Assembly (NCBI GenBank): GCA_015179125.1
Contig: WHVA01000012.1
Location: 62,001-126,000 of the forward strand
DNA length: 64,000 bases
Reading direction: 5' to 3'
Origin: Gautieria morchelliformis
Taxonomy: Eukaryota; Basidiomycota; Agaricomycetes; Gomphales; Gomphaceae
Position numbers and translations under genes: made by a program. Of this stretch, positions 54,576 through 64,000 are shown in pieces (within the stretch, counting starts at the first letter, position 1; every line of letters starts with the position of its first letter). The notes below the pieces were generated by a model. The model was not told the origin of the DNA. It saw only the letters and a list, made by a program, of their open reading frames with translations, and searched no databases.

Positions 54576-55948
54576 ATGCCTCCGAAGACACGAATCCTGG
54601 TATAACAAGTCAAACATGAATCAGTCAATTGGCTGAGTGCTTTCCTTTGTAGGTAACAGGGGCCTCTGGATTTATCGGTGCGCATGTCGTAAATCACTTA
54701 CTGCAAGCTGGCTATGCTGTTAGAGGGTGGGCTTACTGTTTCGCTATCATTCTCATATGATCTGTGCAATGACCATTCACGGGGCACGCCCCGTTTAGTA
54801 CCTGCCGTTCAACAAGACTGGACAAGTTACAAAAGCGATGTATAGACCCCAATTTTGAAGCCGTGGTTGTAGACGACTTCATCACAGGAGACCTTACCTC
54901 GTCGCTGAAAGGTATGGATCACCCAAATTCACCGCGGACCCTCGAAGCCGATGATTCTCCACAGGCGTAAATGGTGTCGTTCATGTGGCATCTCCACTTC
55001 CTCTGCCAGGCTCTGAGGATAACTTCTTTCAGGTTTGCCCCTGTTGATGACTATGCAGATAGTTCTCTTTTCAAGAGAGTTTCTGTCAGATCATCGTAGA
55101 AGGAACCTTAAATTTACTTCGTCACGCACATGCATCCAGCGTGTACAGAATCACCCTTATAGGCAGCATCGCAGCTACCGACACTACTCCCCAGCAACGT
55201 GCTGATGCCTCTCGGGTGATTGTTAGTACTGGTAAGCCACTGTCCCATCTCTATTTATCTAGGTTCCTACACCCCCTTTCGTTTGCAGATTGGAACACAG
55301 CGACGAGAGAGGACGCTGTTTCTCAGGACACTAACCCCTCTATGCGTTATCGTGCCTCAAAAACTCTTGCAGAACAGGCAGCATGGGAATTTGCGGAATC
55401 ACATCTTGAAATAGATCTCACAACACGTGCGTTCAGTATTTTTATTATCGTGGCGCAATACTTATCTTATTTGCGAAGTTCTGCCTCCCTTTGTCTACGG
55501 TCCTCTTGCGCCAGCGCAAATAATCACAAATCCTGCGAGCTCACTAAGCACAAATATCTGGATCTACATGCTGCTCTCTGGTAAGATGGCAGATTATCCC
55601 CGCGCAGTCTCCCCTCGGTGCGTAGATGTGCGTGATGTGGCTCGAGCGGCTGTGCTTTCATTCAGTTGCCCAGCGGCCCCCCACGGGGTTAGGAAACGGA
55701 TTTTACTTTGGGGTGGCTCTTTCACATGGAGCCACGCTGTCGAATACATCGCATTGGTTAGACCTGAACTGAAACACAGGCTTGTAGATGGAGGGGAACC
55801 TGCGACAGTCGATGTGGCCCCATCTGCAAATATAGATACGACCGAGGCGAGGACACTTCTGGGATTGCAAAGCTTTATAGGATGGAAAAGGACAGTGGAA
55901 GACACAGTCGACAGCTTACTGGCCAGGGAAAATACATGGATGAATTAA
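54576..55948 (+). CDS. NAD(P)-dependent epimerase/reductase (dihydroflavonol-reductase-like)
   Basis: 342-aa extended short-chain reductase, likely reducing a carbonyl with NADPH, as in the Gre2/methylglyoxal reductase group; substrate unknown. Seven exons: 54576-54599, 54653-54726, 54799-54911, 54965-55032, 55090-55231, 55289-55426, 55479-55948, sum 1,029 nt with consistent phases; introns are 49-73 nt. Features: Rossmann VTGASGFIGAHVV (9-21; GxxGxxG), VNGVVHVASP, EGTLNLLRHA, catalytic Ser in LIGSIAA (about 119), YRASK with Tyr161 and Lys165, and PPFVYGPL. The 24-nt first exon places the first eight residues ahead of the dinucleotide-binding strand, as expected for the family. The gene appears intact. 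Confidence 0.93.
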
Positions 55949-56965
55949 GCTGGATGGGCGATGTCTACTGCCAGGTTAGGTTATGATTAGGTGTTTGTAG
56001 GTGCTGTCGATCGACCATAAGATCTGAGCCAGCACCCACCTCAGTGTCGGCAGATGTCATCAGATTTCTTTCGTCACCAACTCTCCTGCTATAGAGTTCC
56101 CCCCCACACCCCTTCAGCCAAACTTCTGCCTCTCTCGTGTCCACTCCAGGCTTCCAGCTAGCTAGAGGAAGGTTGTCCAATATTCGCCAAGGGAATTTCG
56201 CCTTGCTCGCGATCTGCGTCGCACCATATCCACCATCCCGTTAGAACTGTGGTGAGTGATCACTTCTTCCCTGCATCTCGGGGTTCTTGTCCTCTGGCTT
56301 ATATTCTGAGTCACTCAACACTACGTGTCTGAAGAAAGTCATGTGAGTACTCTCTTCACTATCACTTTAATTTTAGGTGCCATTTCGCGGAGCACTCATT
56401 AGGCTGACGCTCATATGATGATTCTGCCACCAATAAGTGTTTTCTGATCCGGACCGTCACGACGACACACAAGCCTCACGCATTCGCACGGGAGCCATTT
56501 ATCGTATTACTTGATTAGCCCTGGTGCTAAATTCGAGCCAGGTTTCGTTGCAGCATGTTTGGCTTTGATGCATGAAATATACTTATTCTCTATGACGACC
56601 CTCGGCACAACAACCGAACTTATGGTGTGAGTTTTGAGTTGTCTCATCAAGAGGGGAGTGACAGGGTCGAGCTGACTCTCTAGGTACCGTGACGCCACAA
56701 ATGATCAACTGTGAAGCAACCTGTACTTGGTTTTCACCACGTCTTAGTTGGCTGCTGGTTGAATATCGTCTCCAAACACAAACCCCTTACGCGCCCATAT
56801 TGACTGTAAGTACTGGTGATCAGGTTGGAAAGTTTCCTTGTGGGTGCTAGGTGGATGCAGTGAAGGTTGGATGCAGTGAAGGTTCGATTAAATAGAGCGT
56901 ATGCAACAGATGTAAAGACGTAGACAGAGAATGCTCAACACCAGTAATGTTTCACCGTAAGGCAC
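55949..56965. other. Intergenic region, no gene recognised
   Basis: Between the convergent 3' ends of the reductase and the TLDc gene. No ORF with a domain and no clear RNA gene. Short direct repeat GGTTGGATGCAGTGAAGGTT near 56,865-56,885. Confidence 0.4.
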
Positions 56966-58589
56966 CTAGCCCGTGACACCCCATGATTCGAGACCGACAC
57001 ACTCGAACGGAACCGTCTTATTCCCGTCCGCTCTAGCTGTCGCGCACAAAATTGGATTGTCAAAGGTAGGACACCGTGCCGATGATCCGTCGATGAGGTT
57101 CGCGTCCAAATACAGCCCATACTTGCCCTCGCTGAGGAATGGTATGAGATGCAAGGGTGAGATTATCAATGAAAGACTGAAACCCACCCTCCACCGAAAG
57201 AAATGAAACTGGCTTCGCACAACGACACATAATCGTTTTTGCCAGTCCATTTGAATACTTCTACAGACTCCTGTTCACGGTGCGTCACGGTTTTCCACAG
57301 AAATCTACGTATGGGGAAACGTGAAGTCCACACAGGCTAGCAGGTGACTATACTCACGAATCACCACTCCCATAGTACGCCCCAGGTGACAATCGCATTT
57401 GCTCGCTCATCCAAGCTCCGAATATACGATCTTCAGAATCTCGTATGGCGATCAAGGTACCAGCTACACGCACGGCACATCGTGCATAAAACGTCTGCAG
57501 GGAGACACCGTGCTGATCTAAACTATAAAGCAAGGACCACGACTTTGCGAGACGAGGAAGAGCCGGTAGGTGGGTCCGTATCTGGCAAGATAGTCAGCTA
57601 ATAACGCCACATGGTGTCCTAATTCCATGTATTATTACCTTGTCGGCAAGATGAGACGTCAGGACTGGAGTGGTACTGTCACGCCTGCCTGTCAGTTCGA
57701 CCTTTCGCGGCCTTGTATCATGTTCCTCAAATTCAAACCCGGCTTTATTCCACTGATGATCGCCAGCGAAACCAGGGGCACCGGAAGGAGGGACATATAC
57801 ATGTGAAGCAAAGGGCGAAGAGTGCGTCAAGAGTGGAACGCCATGCTTGACGTTGGATGTGAGTAGAGCCACCGGATCGTGTGCAGTTGTGGGTGGAAGT
57901 GGAGGCACAGGACCGGAAAGGAGTGTTGACATCCATTTTTTCCGAGGTAGTGTGGAGGTGTGACTAGAATGCAGTGGCGGAGAAGGAGAAGAATGTCGAT
58001 ATGGTGGTGGGCTAGATGGACGGTCTGAATGGAGTGGAATCTGTATATTTTCGGGTTCGGGAGGTTGTCGAAGTGAGGAGGAAAGGTCAGAACATGGTAA
58101 GGAAGAATCGTCCGTTTCTATTAGCGTATCTGCAGTGGCCGCAGATTTATCATTTTCGGTTCTGTGTGAGTCAAGCCAATACAGAGGATCATCTTGGTGC
58201 TCCAATAACTCGTTTAGGACTCGTTTTTCATTCTGTCCCGCCCGCTCCTTTGCTTCAATACTAAACCGCTCGAAGAAATCAGGCAAATGTGGCCCCTGAT
58301 GCGGTGAAGACAACCCGGTCTGTGAATCTAACCCCACTAGAGGCTGCTGAAGAGGATCCATAGACGCCGGGACGGAGACGAAGGCTCCAAACTCTGAGAT
58401 GGCGGAGGACGGCGTTGGAGGGTGATCATTTCGCCGCGTTACACGTTCGGAAGGCTGTTCAGGGACAAAGATTGACTGGGAGCCTGGAGCTGAGAAAAGA
58501 CTGTCGAAAGGATCGGATGGGTCATTATGTAGCGTTGGAGATGGGAGAGGTATTAACGGCGGTGGCATGGATTCCATTTGGTGTGGCAT
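56966..58589 (-). CDS. TLDc-domain protein, OXR1-like (oxidation resistance)
   Basis: 485-aa model, 4 exons: 57639-58589, 57358-57581, 57188-57304, 56966-57131 (sum 1,458 nt; phases consistent). The N-terminal 310 residues are Ser/Pro-rich and probably disordered, with an acidic patch and a basic KKWMSTLLSG segment. The C-terminal TLDc domain reads LPALPRLAKSWSLLYSLDQHG, SLQTFY, VIAIRDS-like AGTLIAIRDSEDRIFG, SPGAYYGSGDSFLWK, EVFKWTGKNDYV, FISFGGGEGKYGLYLDANL, GSSARCPTFDN and FECVGLESWGV. OXR1 proteins protect against oxidative damage and in yeast act on the vacuolar ATPase; which role applies here is unknown. ATG at 58,589 (MPHQMESM); upstream in-frame codons lack an ATG. Confidence 0.92.
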
Positions 58590-59112
58590 GATGTAGAGTC
58601 GCTTTGGCAAAGAATCAGCCTAGACGGGAAGCTATCAACACACGATCAGATGTTCAAAGTCAAAGAAAGGAGTATCCTGTACCGCGACATAAACCGGGAG
58701 GCAGTTGCTAAACTGAGCAGTGACGGTCTTGTGGAAGATGTGAGTTTATGGAGGGTTAGGTAGATATTGCCAGCATTAGTTCCAACGAACGGCGGTGTTG
58801 ACAGTTGGCCTCGAGGCAGAAATCATGCCCTACCGACGTGACGATAAGTAGTGACACTGAGCTTTTGAGTCAGCAGCTAGTACGCTACATCAATTGTGCC
58901 AATCTTCATATCACTAGTTAACGGCCTCAGTTATGGCATGCAATCCTAACCTTTTCCCTGGATCCGGTAACCCGTCACTTGACCTTCTTGTTAATATCTC
59001 ACCAGTATTCTCTGGTGCTCTTTTCCGTGGTTTCCTGACCCCCCTGTCCAAGTCCACATGCACAATCATTATGGGAGTTGTGTTCCACCGCCTGGTGTAT
59101 ATTACCCTTATT
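58590..59112. other. Intergenic region, no gene recognised
   Basis: Promoter side of the TLDc gene and 3' flank of the kinase remnant. A 61-codon plus frame (58,933-59,118) is hydrophobic but has no support as a gene. Confidence 0.4.
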
Positions 59113-61017
59113 CTATAGTCTCCTCAAAGCAAGAAAATCCTCAGCCGGCGTGAAGGGATAGGTCTCCCCTGCTTCTGCCTTCTCAAAGATGCACTGATCG
59201 TGCATAAAACTGTGAAGTTTACCTGCCAGCGGTTCCAGAGGTACGTTTGAATACATCCTGCATCGGAAAATGTAAGTCGCTTTTGTTGAAATACAGTGTC
59301 CCGCCAACGCGCGATCATTGGACATCCAATTTTGGATGTCATATGGTAAGTTGGAATTTGCCAACGGCGACACATCGACGTTCAGACCGTATGGCTGCCA
59401 ATAAGGATAATCAGCAGATAATAAAGGGACTCCAGATCGTTGCAATGGGCTGTTAAACGATTATTGAGAGCATTGCGCAGCATGAAAACATAAGAACCCT
59501 AAGCCAAAATATCATCAAGCGAAGCCACCCAATTACAGTAATAATATGAACAGTGGTCCAAACGGCGATGTGTCTGACCGTGGAGGAATGTTACGTCCGT
59601 CCAAAAGCTGCGTGTGAGAAGTCTGCAAGAAGAAATCCTTGGGATTGTCCTCCTTTTCTTCTGGGAATGTAGACATTCCAAGGGGCAATATCCCGATGCA
59701 TCATCTTCACCTCAAGAAACAGTATTTTCAGCTCTATCGCCACGATTAGTAACAACCAGCCTCATAAACACAACTCATACCCTGAACTATGTCTCGCAAT
59801 GCACGTACAAGCCCGAATACTTGTTATATTTTTTCCAATGGGACGCACTCGCCCTCACTACAACTCCTGACTTAGCGACCATGGTCCAAGTTGTTGTCTC
59901 CCACAATCGCCGATTATTGTCCCACTGTCCACAAATCGCCGAGAGGGAGGAAGCCCGGCCAGAGTAGACGAGGTGTATACTGGCTCAAATGAGATCCATT
60001 CCGCACGGCTCAGGAGACGATGTTTCAAACGAACCTCTTCCGACCATTCTTCTTCTGATGTGAGCGCAGGCCCAATTATCAGGCCATACGTCGTGGATGA
60101 GATGTGTTCGTCAGTGCCACCCGACTTACGGGCCAAGTGGATCCATGGTTTCGAATGTTGTACTGCTGAGTTTGAGTGGCGCGATTGTATCGACCATATC
60201 TACATCCCATCAACATACGAAGCGTGTCATTGGTTTGAAACTGTACGCTAGCGTCAAATCCATGCTCGTCATTAGTCCACGAGACAACGGTAGCAATGAT
60301 ATGGCAGAAATGTGCAGCTTTCACGTGGGAATCAAGAGCTTCAGGAAATATGACACCAGGTCCCACAAAAGGATTTCCACAGTGGATTCCGTGAATAACA
60401 GCGACGGGACAAACCTCCGGTGAGCTTGTGCGGCGAAAACTTGGCGCACGTAGGATGCTAGTTGGAACATGGCTTGGCTGCCGCCGGATTTTCGAATACT
60501 CTCGGTTTCATTGTAGGAATGAGGCACCACCGCCTGTCGACCAGAGATTCTTGATCTATTGCTTCCCTATCCTCTTCGCTCAGCGGATTCCTTTCATTTG
60601 CGGTCGGTGTTCGTGGGGCAGGAATTCCACCGGCAACCGGGAAGGCGGGGGTTTCCTTCCCTCACAGAAATACACCGGGTTTCAATGACTTTCCCCCAAA
60701 TGTCGGAATTGGGTTTGTTTGACGATAAATCGCAACACGGCGGTCAGAAAGCCCCTGATGATTGCAGCATTGAGGACCAGAGCTTTGGTAATGTCGTTCT
60801 CCTGGATGACACGTTGGCCTCGGTACACCGGAGGTTCTGGGATTGCCATCCCACAACCTCCCGTGCACCGGGAGACCTGTCCGACCATTTGCCAGGTGTT
60901 TACCCCGTACACCATTTGCATCCTTCGCCGGCGGCCTATTTGTGTCTCCATAGAATTCCGCGACGCTCTGGAGAATGTCGCTGTTTGGTGTGGTTCACCA
61001 TCATGTGGCGGAAGCAT
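59113..61017 (-). pseudogene. FunK1-type fungal protein kinase, decayed
   Basis: Pieces of a fungal-type (FunK1) Ser/Thr kinase read in several minus frames: MFQLASYVRQVFAAQAHRRF and PSLLFTESTVEILLWD (60,470-60,350), GVIFPEALDSHVKAAHFCHI (after a 1-nt shift at about 60,365), a catalytic loop MMHRDIAPWNVYIPRRKGG (about 59,670; HRD..N) with QGFLLADFSHAAF (DFS for DFG), and a C-terminal frame to the stop at 59,113. The N-terminus (about 61,017-60,682) is less certain. The frameshift inside LLWD/GVIF and the stop soon after DFS suggest a pseudogene, although unrecognised introns could explain part of it. FunK1 kinases are a large family almost confined to fungi, strongly expanded in mushrooms. 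Confidence 0.6.
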
Positions 61018-61544
61018 ATATATGCTAGTAGTCTTGTCACCTTGGCAGCATCATGGCCGAGCGGCCTGGCAGAAGTACCACTACGTACTTCAGGTGTCGT
61101 GATAGACGTGAGCCTGACAGTGTAGAACATCTTGAAACAGAACTACATATCCCGTGACAAAGTTGAGCCACGTAGGACGAGCGCCGTGTCGATAAATAGG
61201 CAATACTCTAGGTGTTCGCTTTAATGGCATGATCATTATTCAGTATCTGCAAAACGCTGTGAATACTCAAAATGTGTGTATAGTTGCCGCCGGATCCAGC
61301 TACTTACTACGCGATGCCAATTCTGACATGTTAGTAAGATCCACACATAGCCACAGGACTGCGACTTGCCGACAGCCTTTGCCAGAATAAGCTTCTTGAG
61401 CTCAAACAGAAGAACTTGCTAAACCTCGATAATAGCGTTGTGTAGTTGAGCCGAGCGTAAAAAGCGTGTAAGCCACGTAAGCGCCTCGATTTCGAGCCAC
61501 CCGTCGACTGTTAATGGATTCCAATCAAGCTCAGCGTTGTTCTC
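61018..61544. other. Intergenic region, no gene recognised
   Basis: Between the divergent kinase remnant and the hydrolase-like gene; should contain the promoter of the latter. No ORF with a domain. Confidence 0.4.
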
Positions 61545-63973
61545 ATGAGTCGCCATTCGTCTTTCTCTCGCTCCTCCGCCCGGCGACCATGGAGGTCACC
61601 TTCGAAGCCAACTGACCCTCAGGCTTCGTTATCGCTCGTGTTCGCAGAACCACAACACGCGGCTGGAGGCACCGCAGCAACTACACTTTTATCCCCCAGC
61701 CAGGACTCTGGCAACCCAGCTGACCCTCCCTTGCACAAACCAGACCGTCCCGACGCCGCGTCTTTGCTTCGGAAAGCATCGTATGCCAGCCTAAGGAGTC
61801 TGAGTAAACGAGCGAGAAAGGACTCTGCTGCTCCGGACCATTCAGTTAGCTTCGAAATGCCGAATACTCATGCAAATGGCGAGGTTCCACCAGCAGCCTC
61901 ACCTTCTCCTGAACCTGTAGGCGTCGAGCAAGCCTCGAACCCTGTGCGCACCCAGGCCCCTAATCACAGCAGCGTCTCGCGACAACCGTCCCAACAAGCA
62001 GGCTGGTTCGGCTCACGGGGACGGAAACCTATGGATAATGACGAAGACTCTACACGACCAGTTGACGTAGCGGTGTCTCTGGACGACGCGTCAAATGTCG
62101 TTCTATCCCCGCAGCTAGTTAGTCAACTCACAACTCCTGAATCAACCGCCTTCGAGTCCTCCCCATCCGCGCCTGGGGCCGTCCCATTTCCCACCTCAAA
62201 ACCTCTCAAGGCAGTAACCGAAGTAGCTAAACCCAGGTCTCAGCCCAGAGGTTGGTTCTCTAGCAAAGCCATCAGCTATATGACGCCAGTGGCTACTATT
62301 TTAACGTGCCAAACCCCAGAGGATGCACAGTCTACTTCAGAAACACTTCAGGCGCCATTACCTTCCGATGTAATCACCCATAGCCCATCCCCGCCGCAGG
62401 ACATCCCACAGAAGGCGGCAGGTTCGCTAGGGGGCGCAGAGTCGTCTAGACCCGAATGCCCACAATCTACCTCTGATGTATCTGTCCCGTCATCCGTCGA
62501 TGATAGTGTGCCAATCGTTTCTTCATTTTCGCATCCTTCCTCACCAACGCCTGTCACAGTGCGTCCCAGAGAGAGAACGCTCAGCAATCTCTCCTCGCTT
62601 AATCCATCGTCGTCGCGCTTTATTCTGTCCATGCCCTTGCTAGGACGGCCAAAGGTCCCATTAAGCCATATTGTTGCTCAGGCAGAGGCCTCAGGCAGTC
62701 ACGGCGAGTTATCTGAAGGAATCAAGGGCTTCAGGCCGCCCGAGGCTGAGAAACGTAACATTTACTTATATTCCTGTGGTAAGTCATTGACTTACATCCC
62801 CACAGTGAAGAACGTGCAGGATGACGTCCAAACGCCTGGAGGGAATACCGTTTCTGAAACTAGTTCATGGTGGGGATATATTGGGCTCGCATCGTCTAGC
62901 TCTGTGGACGTACCACCTCCCTCGCCCCCTGATACTCCTTCATCAGCTGTCTATTCGGATTCTCCGACATCAACATTGCCGTCCGGCGCAGAGGCTCCAG
63001 ATCAGCCAACTGTCGGACCTAAGGTTGAGCCCGAGCCGAACACCGCGCCCTCGGATGGATTTGCAGAATCAGCCCCCACTTGGTACACACCTTGGCGGTG
63101 GTATGGTGGAACCGTTATCCCCCCGACTTTGGAGCGCATGGGGAAAACGCCAGCTGAGCTGGTCAAGGAGGATGCGTTGGCACGTTCAGAATCTTCATCC
63201 TCCGGACCAGAGCTGCCTTCAGCACCGCTAATGGTGTCGGAAAATCCGGTCATAAGCAGCGTTGAAAGCCGAGCATCATGGGTTTCTTTCTTCTCCTCGC
63301 AAAGCGTCTCAACTCATAATGTCAGAACGGTCGGGGAGAAAGATGAAGCCGTGGATGTCAAAACTGTCGAGAACGCAGATAGCGCATTGTCGGGGATGAA
63401 AGCAGGTTCGAGTACGGCTCCAACCACGAAGTCGCCCGCATCTCCAACAGTCAAAGGACCACCAGAGCCTTTGAAACTCACACCCACGGCGCCTCCACTT
63501 ACTAAGGATGATGGTCTGAAAAACAAAGCTCAAGGATTGCAACGACCAAGTTCATTATCTTCTAAGAAGTCTGTACCATCTCCCCCACCCCGCCGAGCAA
63601 ATCTTGTACTTCCGACATTTGAAGATACATTCAGCACCCCACCGCGCTCAATACCCATCTCTCAAGGCGCGTCTGCAGTCCGCCGTACCATTCGGTACGT
63701 GAGTGGAATTTTGTTTCCCGAGGCGTACAAGGGAGGGAAGGGAAAAGGCGCGGATACCCAGGGAGACGTGATCGGGCGAGAGCTGCCAAGATTGTGGAGC
63801 GTGTTAGGAGAACATGAACAGTGGACATCGGGCGGGCTGGACGGCGTGAAACGCGTGGTTGTAATAGGCATTCATGGGTGGTTTCCTGGTGAGTCTCTTG
63901 ATTATAACAATAGATCATGCACCGACGCGCAACGAACGGGACAGGCTCCATTATTCGACAGGTGCTCGGCGAG
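61545..63973 (+). CDS. Large protein with alpha/beta-hydrolase-like motif (partial, runs past window end)
   Basis: ATG at 61,545 (MSRHSSFSRSSARRPW). Exon 1 (61,545-63,888) gives 781 codons, most Ser/Pro-rich and probably disordered, with two PRGWFSSK/QAGWFGSRG-type motifs and PTWYTPWRWYGGTVI. It then reads RTIRYVSGILFPEAYK and VVVIGIHGWFPG, the start of a lipase/serine-esterase-like fold (beta strand plus oxyanion HG). A 56-nt intron (63,889-63,944) joins it to exon 2 (63,945-63,973), GSIIRQVLGE, ending at a GTAAGG donor. The catalytic Ser would be beyond the window. Family-level function is an inference from the IHGWFPG-IRxVLGE block. Confidence 0.8.
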
Positions 63974-64000
63974 GTAAGGCGTCAATGGCTGACCTCCTGT

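Noticed and set aside
56865..56900. Possible tRNA (GGTTCGATTA) in the intergenic region
   Set aside because: No acceptor or anticodon stem could be paired around it.
62781..62807. GTAAGT..CCACAG segment in the hydrolase-like gene that looks like an intron
   Set aside because: Only 27 nt and in frame; shorter than any other intron in the window (49 nt or more), so left as coding.
63889..63913. A 25-nt intron ending at the first TAG after the 63,889 donor
   Set aside because: Too short, and the resulting peptide does not continue the IHGWFPG block; the acceptor at 63,944 does, giving GSIIRQVLGE.

Overview
The window is basidiomycete nuclear DNA, most likely a mushroom-forming Agaricomycete. 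The evidence is the roughly 50-nt introns with GT..AG ends in every host gene, a fungal-type protein kinase (FunK1) remnant, a D-arabinono-lactone oxidase gene, and the mix of Ty3/gypsy, Ty1/copia, LINE, CACTA (TNP2) and PIF/Harbinger elements. There is no sign of bacterial gene organisation.

Positions 1 to about 47,200 are a transposon graveyard, built by insertion into insertion. Element names used here are my own: GyG, GyA and GyC are gypsy families; Cop is a copia family; LTR-D is an LTR of about 1 kb whose internal part is absent. Left stack: a GyC copy (minus, 11,890-13,853) is broken by a GyA copy (LTR 11,085-11,889, gag to about 10,186). GyA is broken by a minus-strand LINE (about 10,185 to 1,978). 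The LINE is broken by a solo GyA LTR (6,316-7,031, TSD CAATG) and by a GyG element (1-1,977), whose gag carries a solo GyG LTR (409-837, TSD GGTGA). Right stack: a Harbinger transposase gene (46,201-47,207) is broken by a GyA copy (5' LTR 44,323-46,200, itself holding another solo GyA LTR with TSD CTGAT). The GyA reverse transcriptase is split by a complete GyC (17,076-41,695, TSD GCATG). GyC carries an intact copia element, Cop#1 (21,201-26,443, TSD ACCCC), and a solo LTR-D (27,618-36,809, TSD CAAGG). LTR-D holds Cop#2 (27,721-35,895, TSD TCCCC), which holds a CACTA fragment (29,786-32,942). Removing insertions by their 5-bp target duplications rejoins the host reading frames at several junctions.

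Almost every element is dead. In-frame stops in GyC, GyA, Cop#2, CACTA and Harbinger are mostly TGA or TAA explained by C-to-T change (CGA to TGA, TGG to TGA, CAA to TAA), as expected from methylcytosine deamination or a RIP-like process. The exception is Cop#1, with a full-length 1,416-codon polyprotein ORF and LTRs that differ only by a 5-nt indel as read by eye.

From about 47,600 to the end the sequence changes abruptly to compact host genes: a RanBP2-type zinc-finger protein (minus), D-arabinono-1,4-lactone oxidase (minus), a divergently transcribed NAD(P)-dependent short-chain reductase (plus), an OXR1-like TLDc protein (minus), a decayed FunK1 kinase (minus), and the 5' part of a large protein with an alpha/beta-hydrolase-like motif (plus, cut by the window end). 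For four of these I could place all introns so that exon lengths sum to a multiple of three. The lactone oxidase belongs to D-erythroascorbate synthesis and OXR1 is an oxidative-stress factor, so two antioxidant-related genes lie close together; that link is inference.
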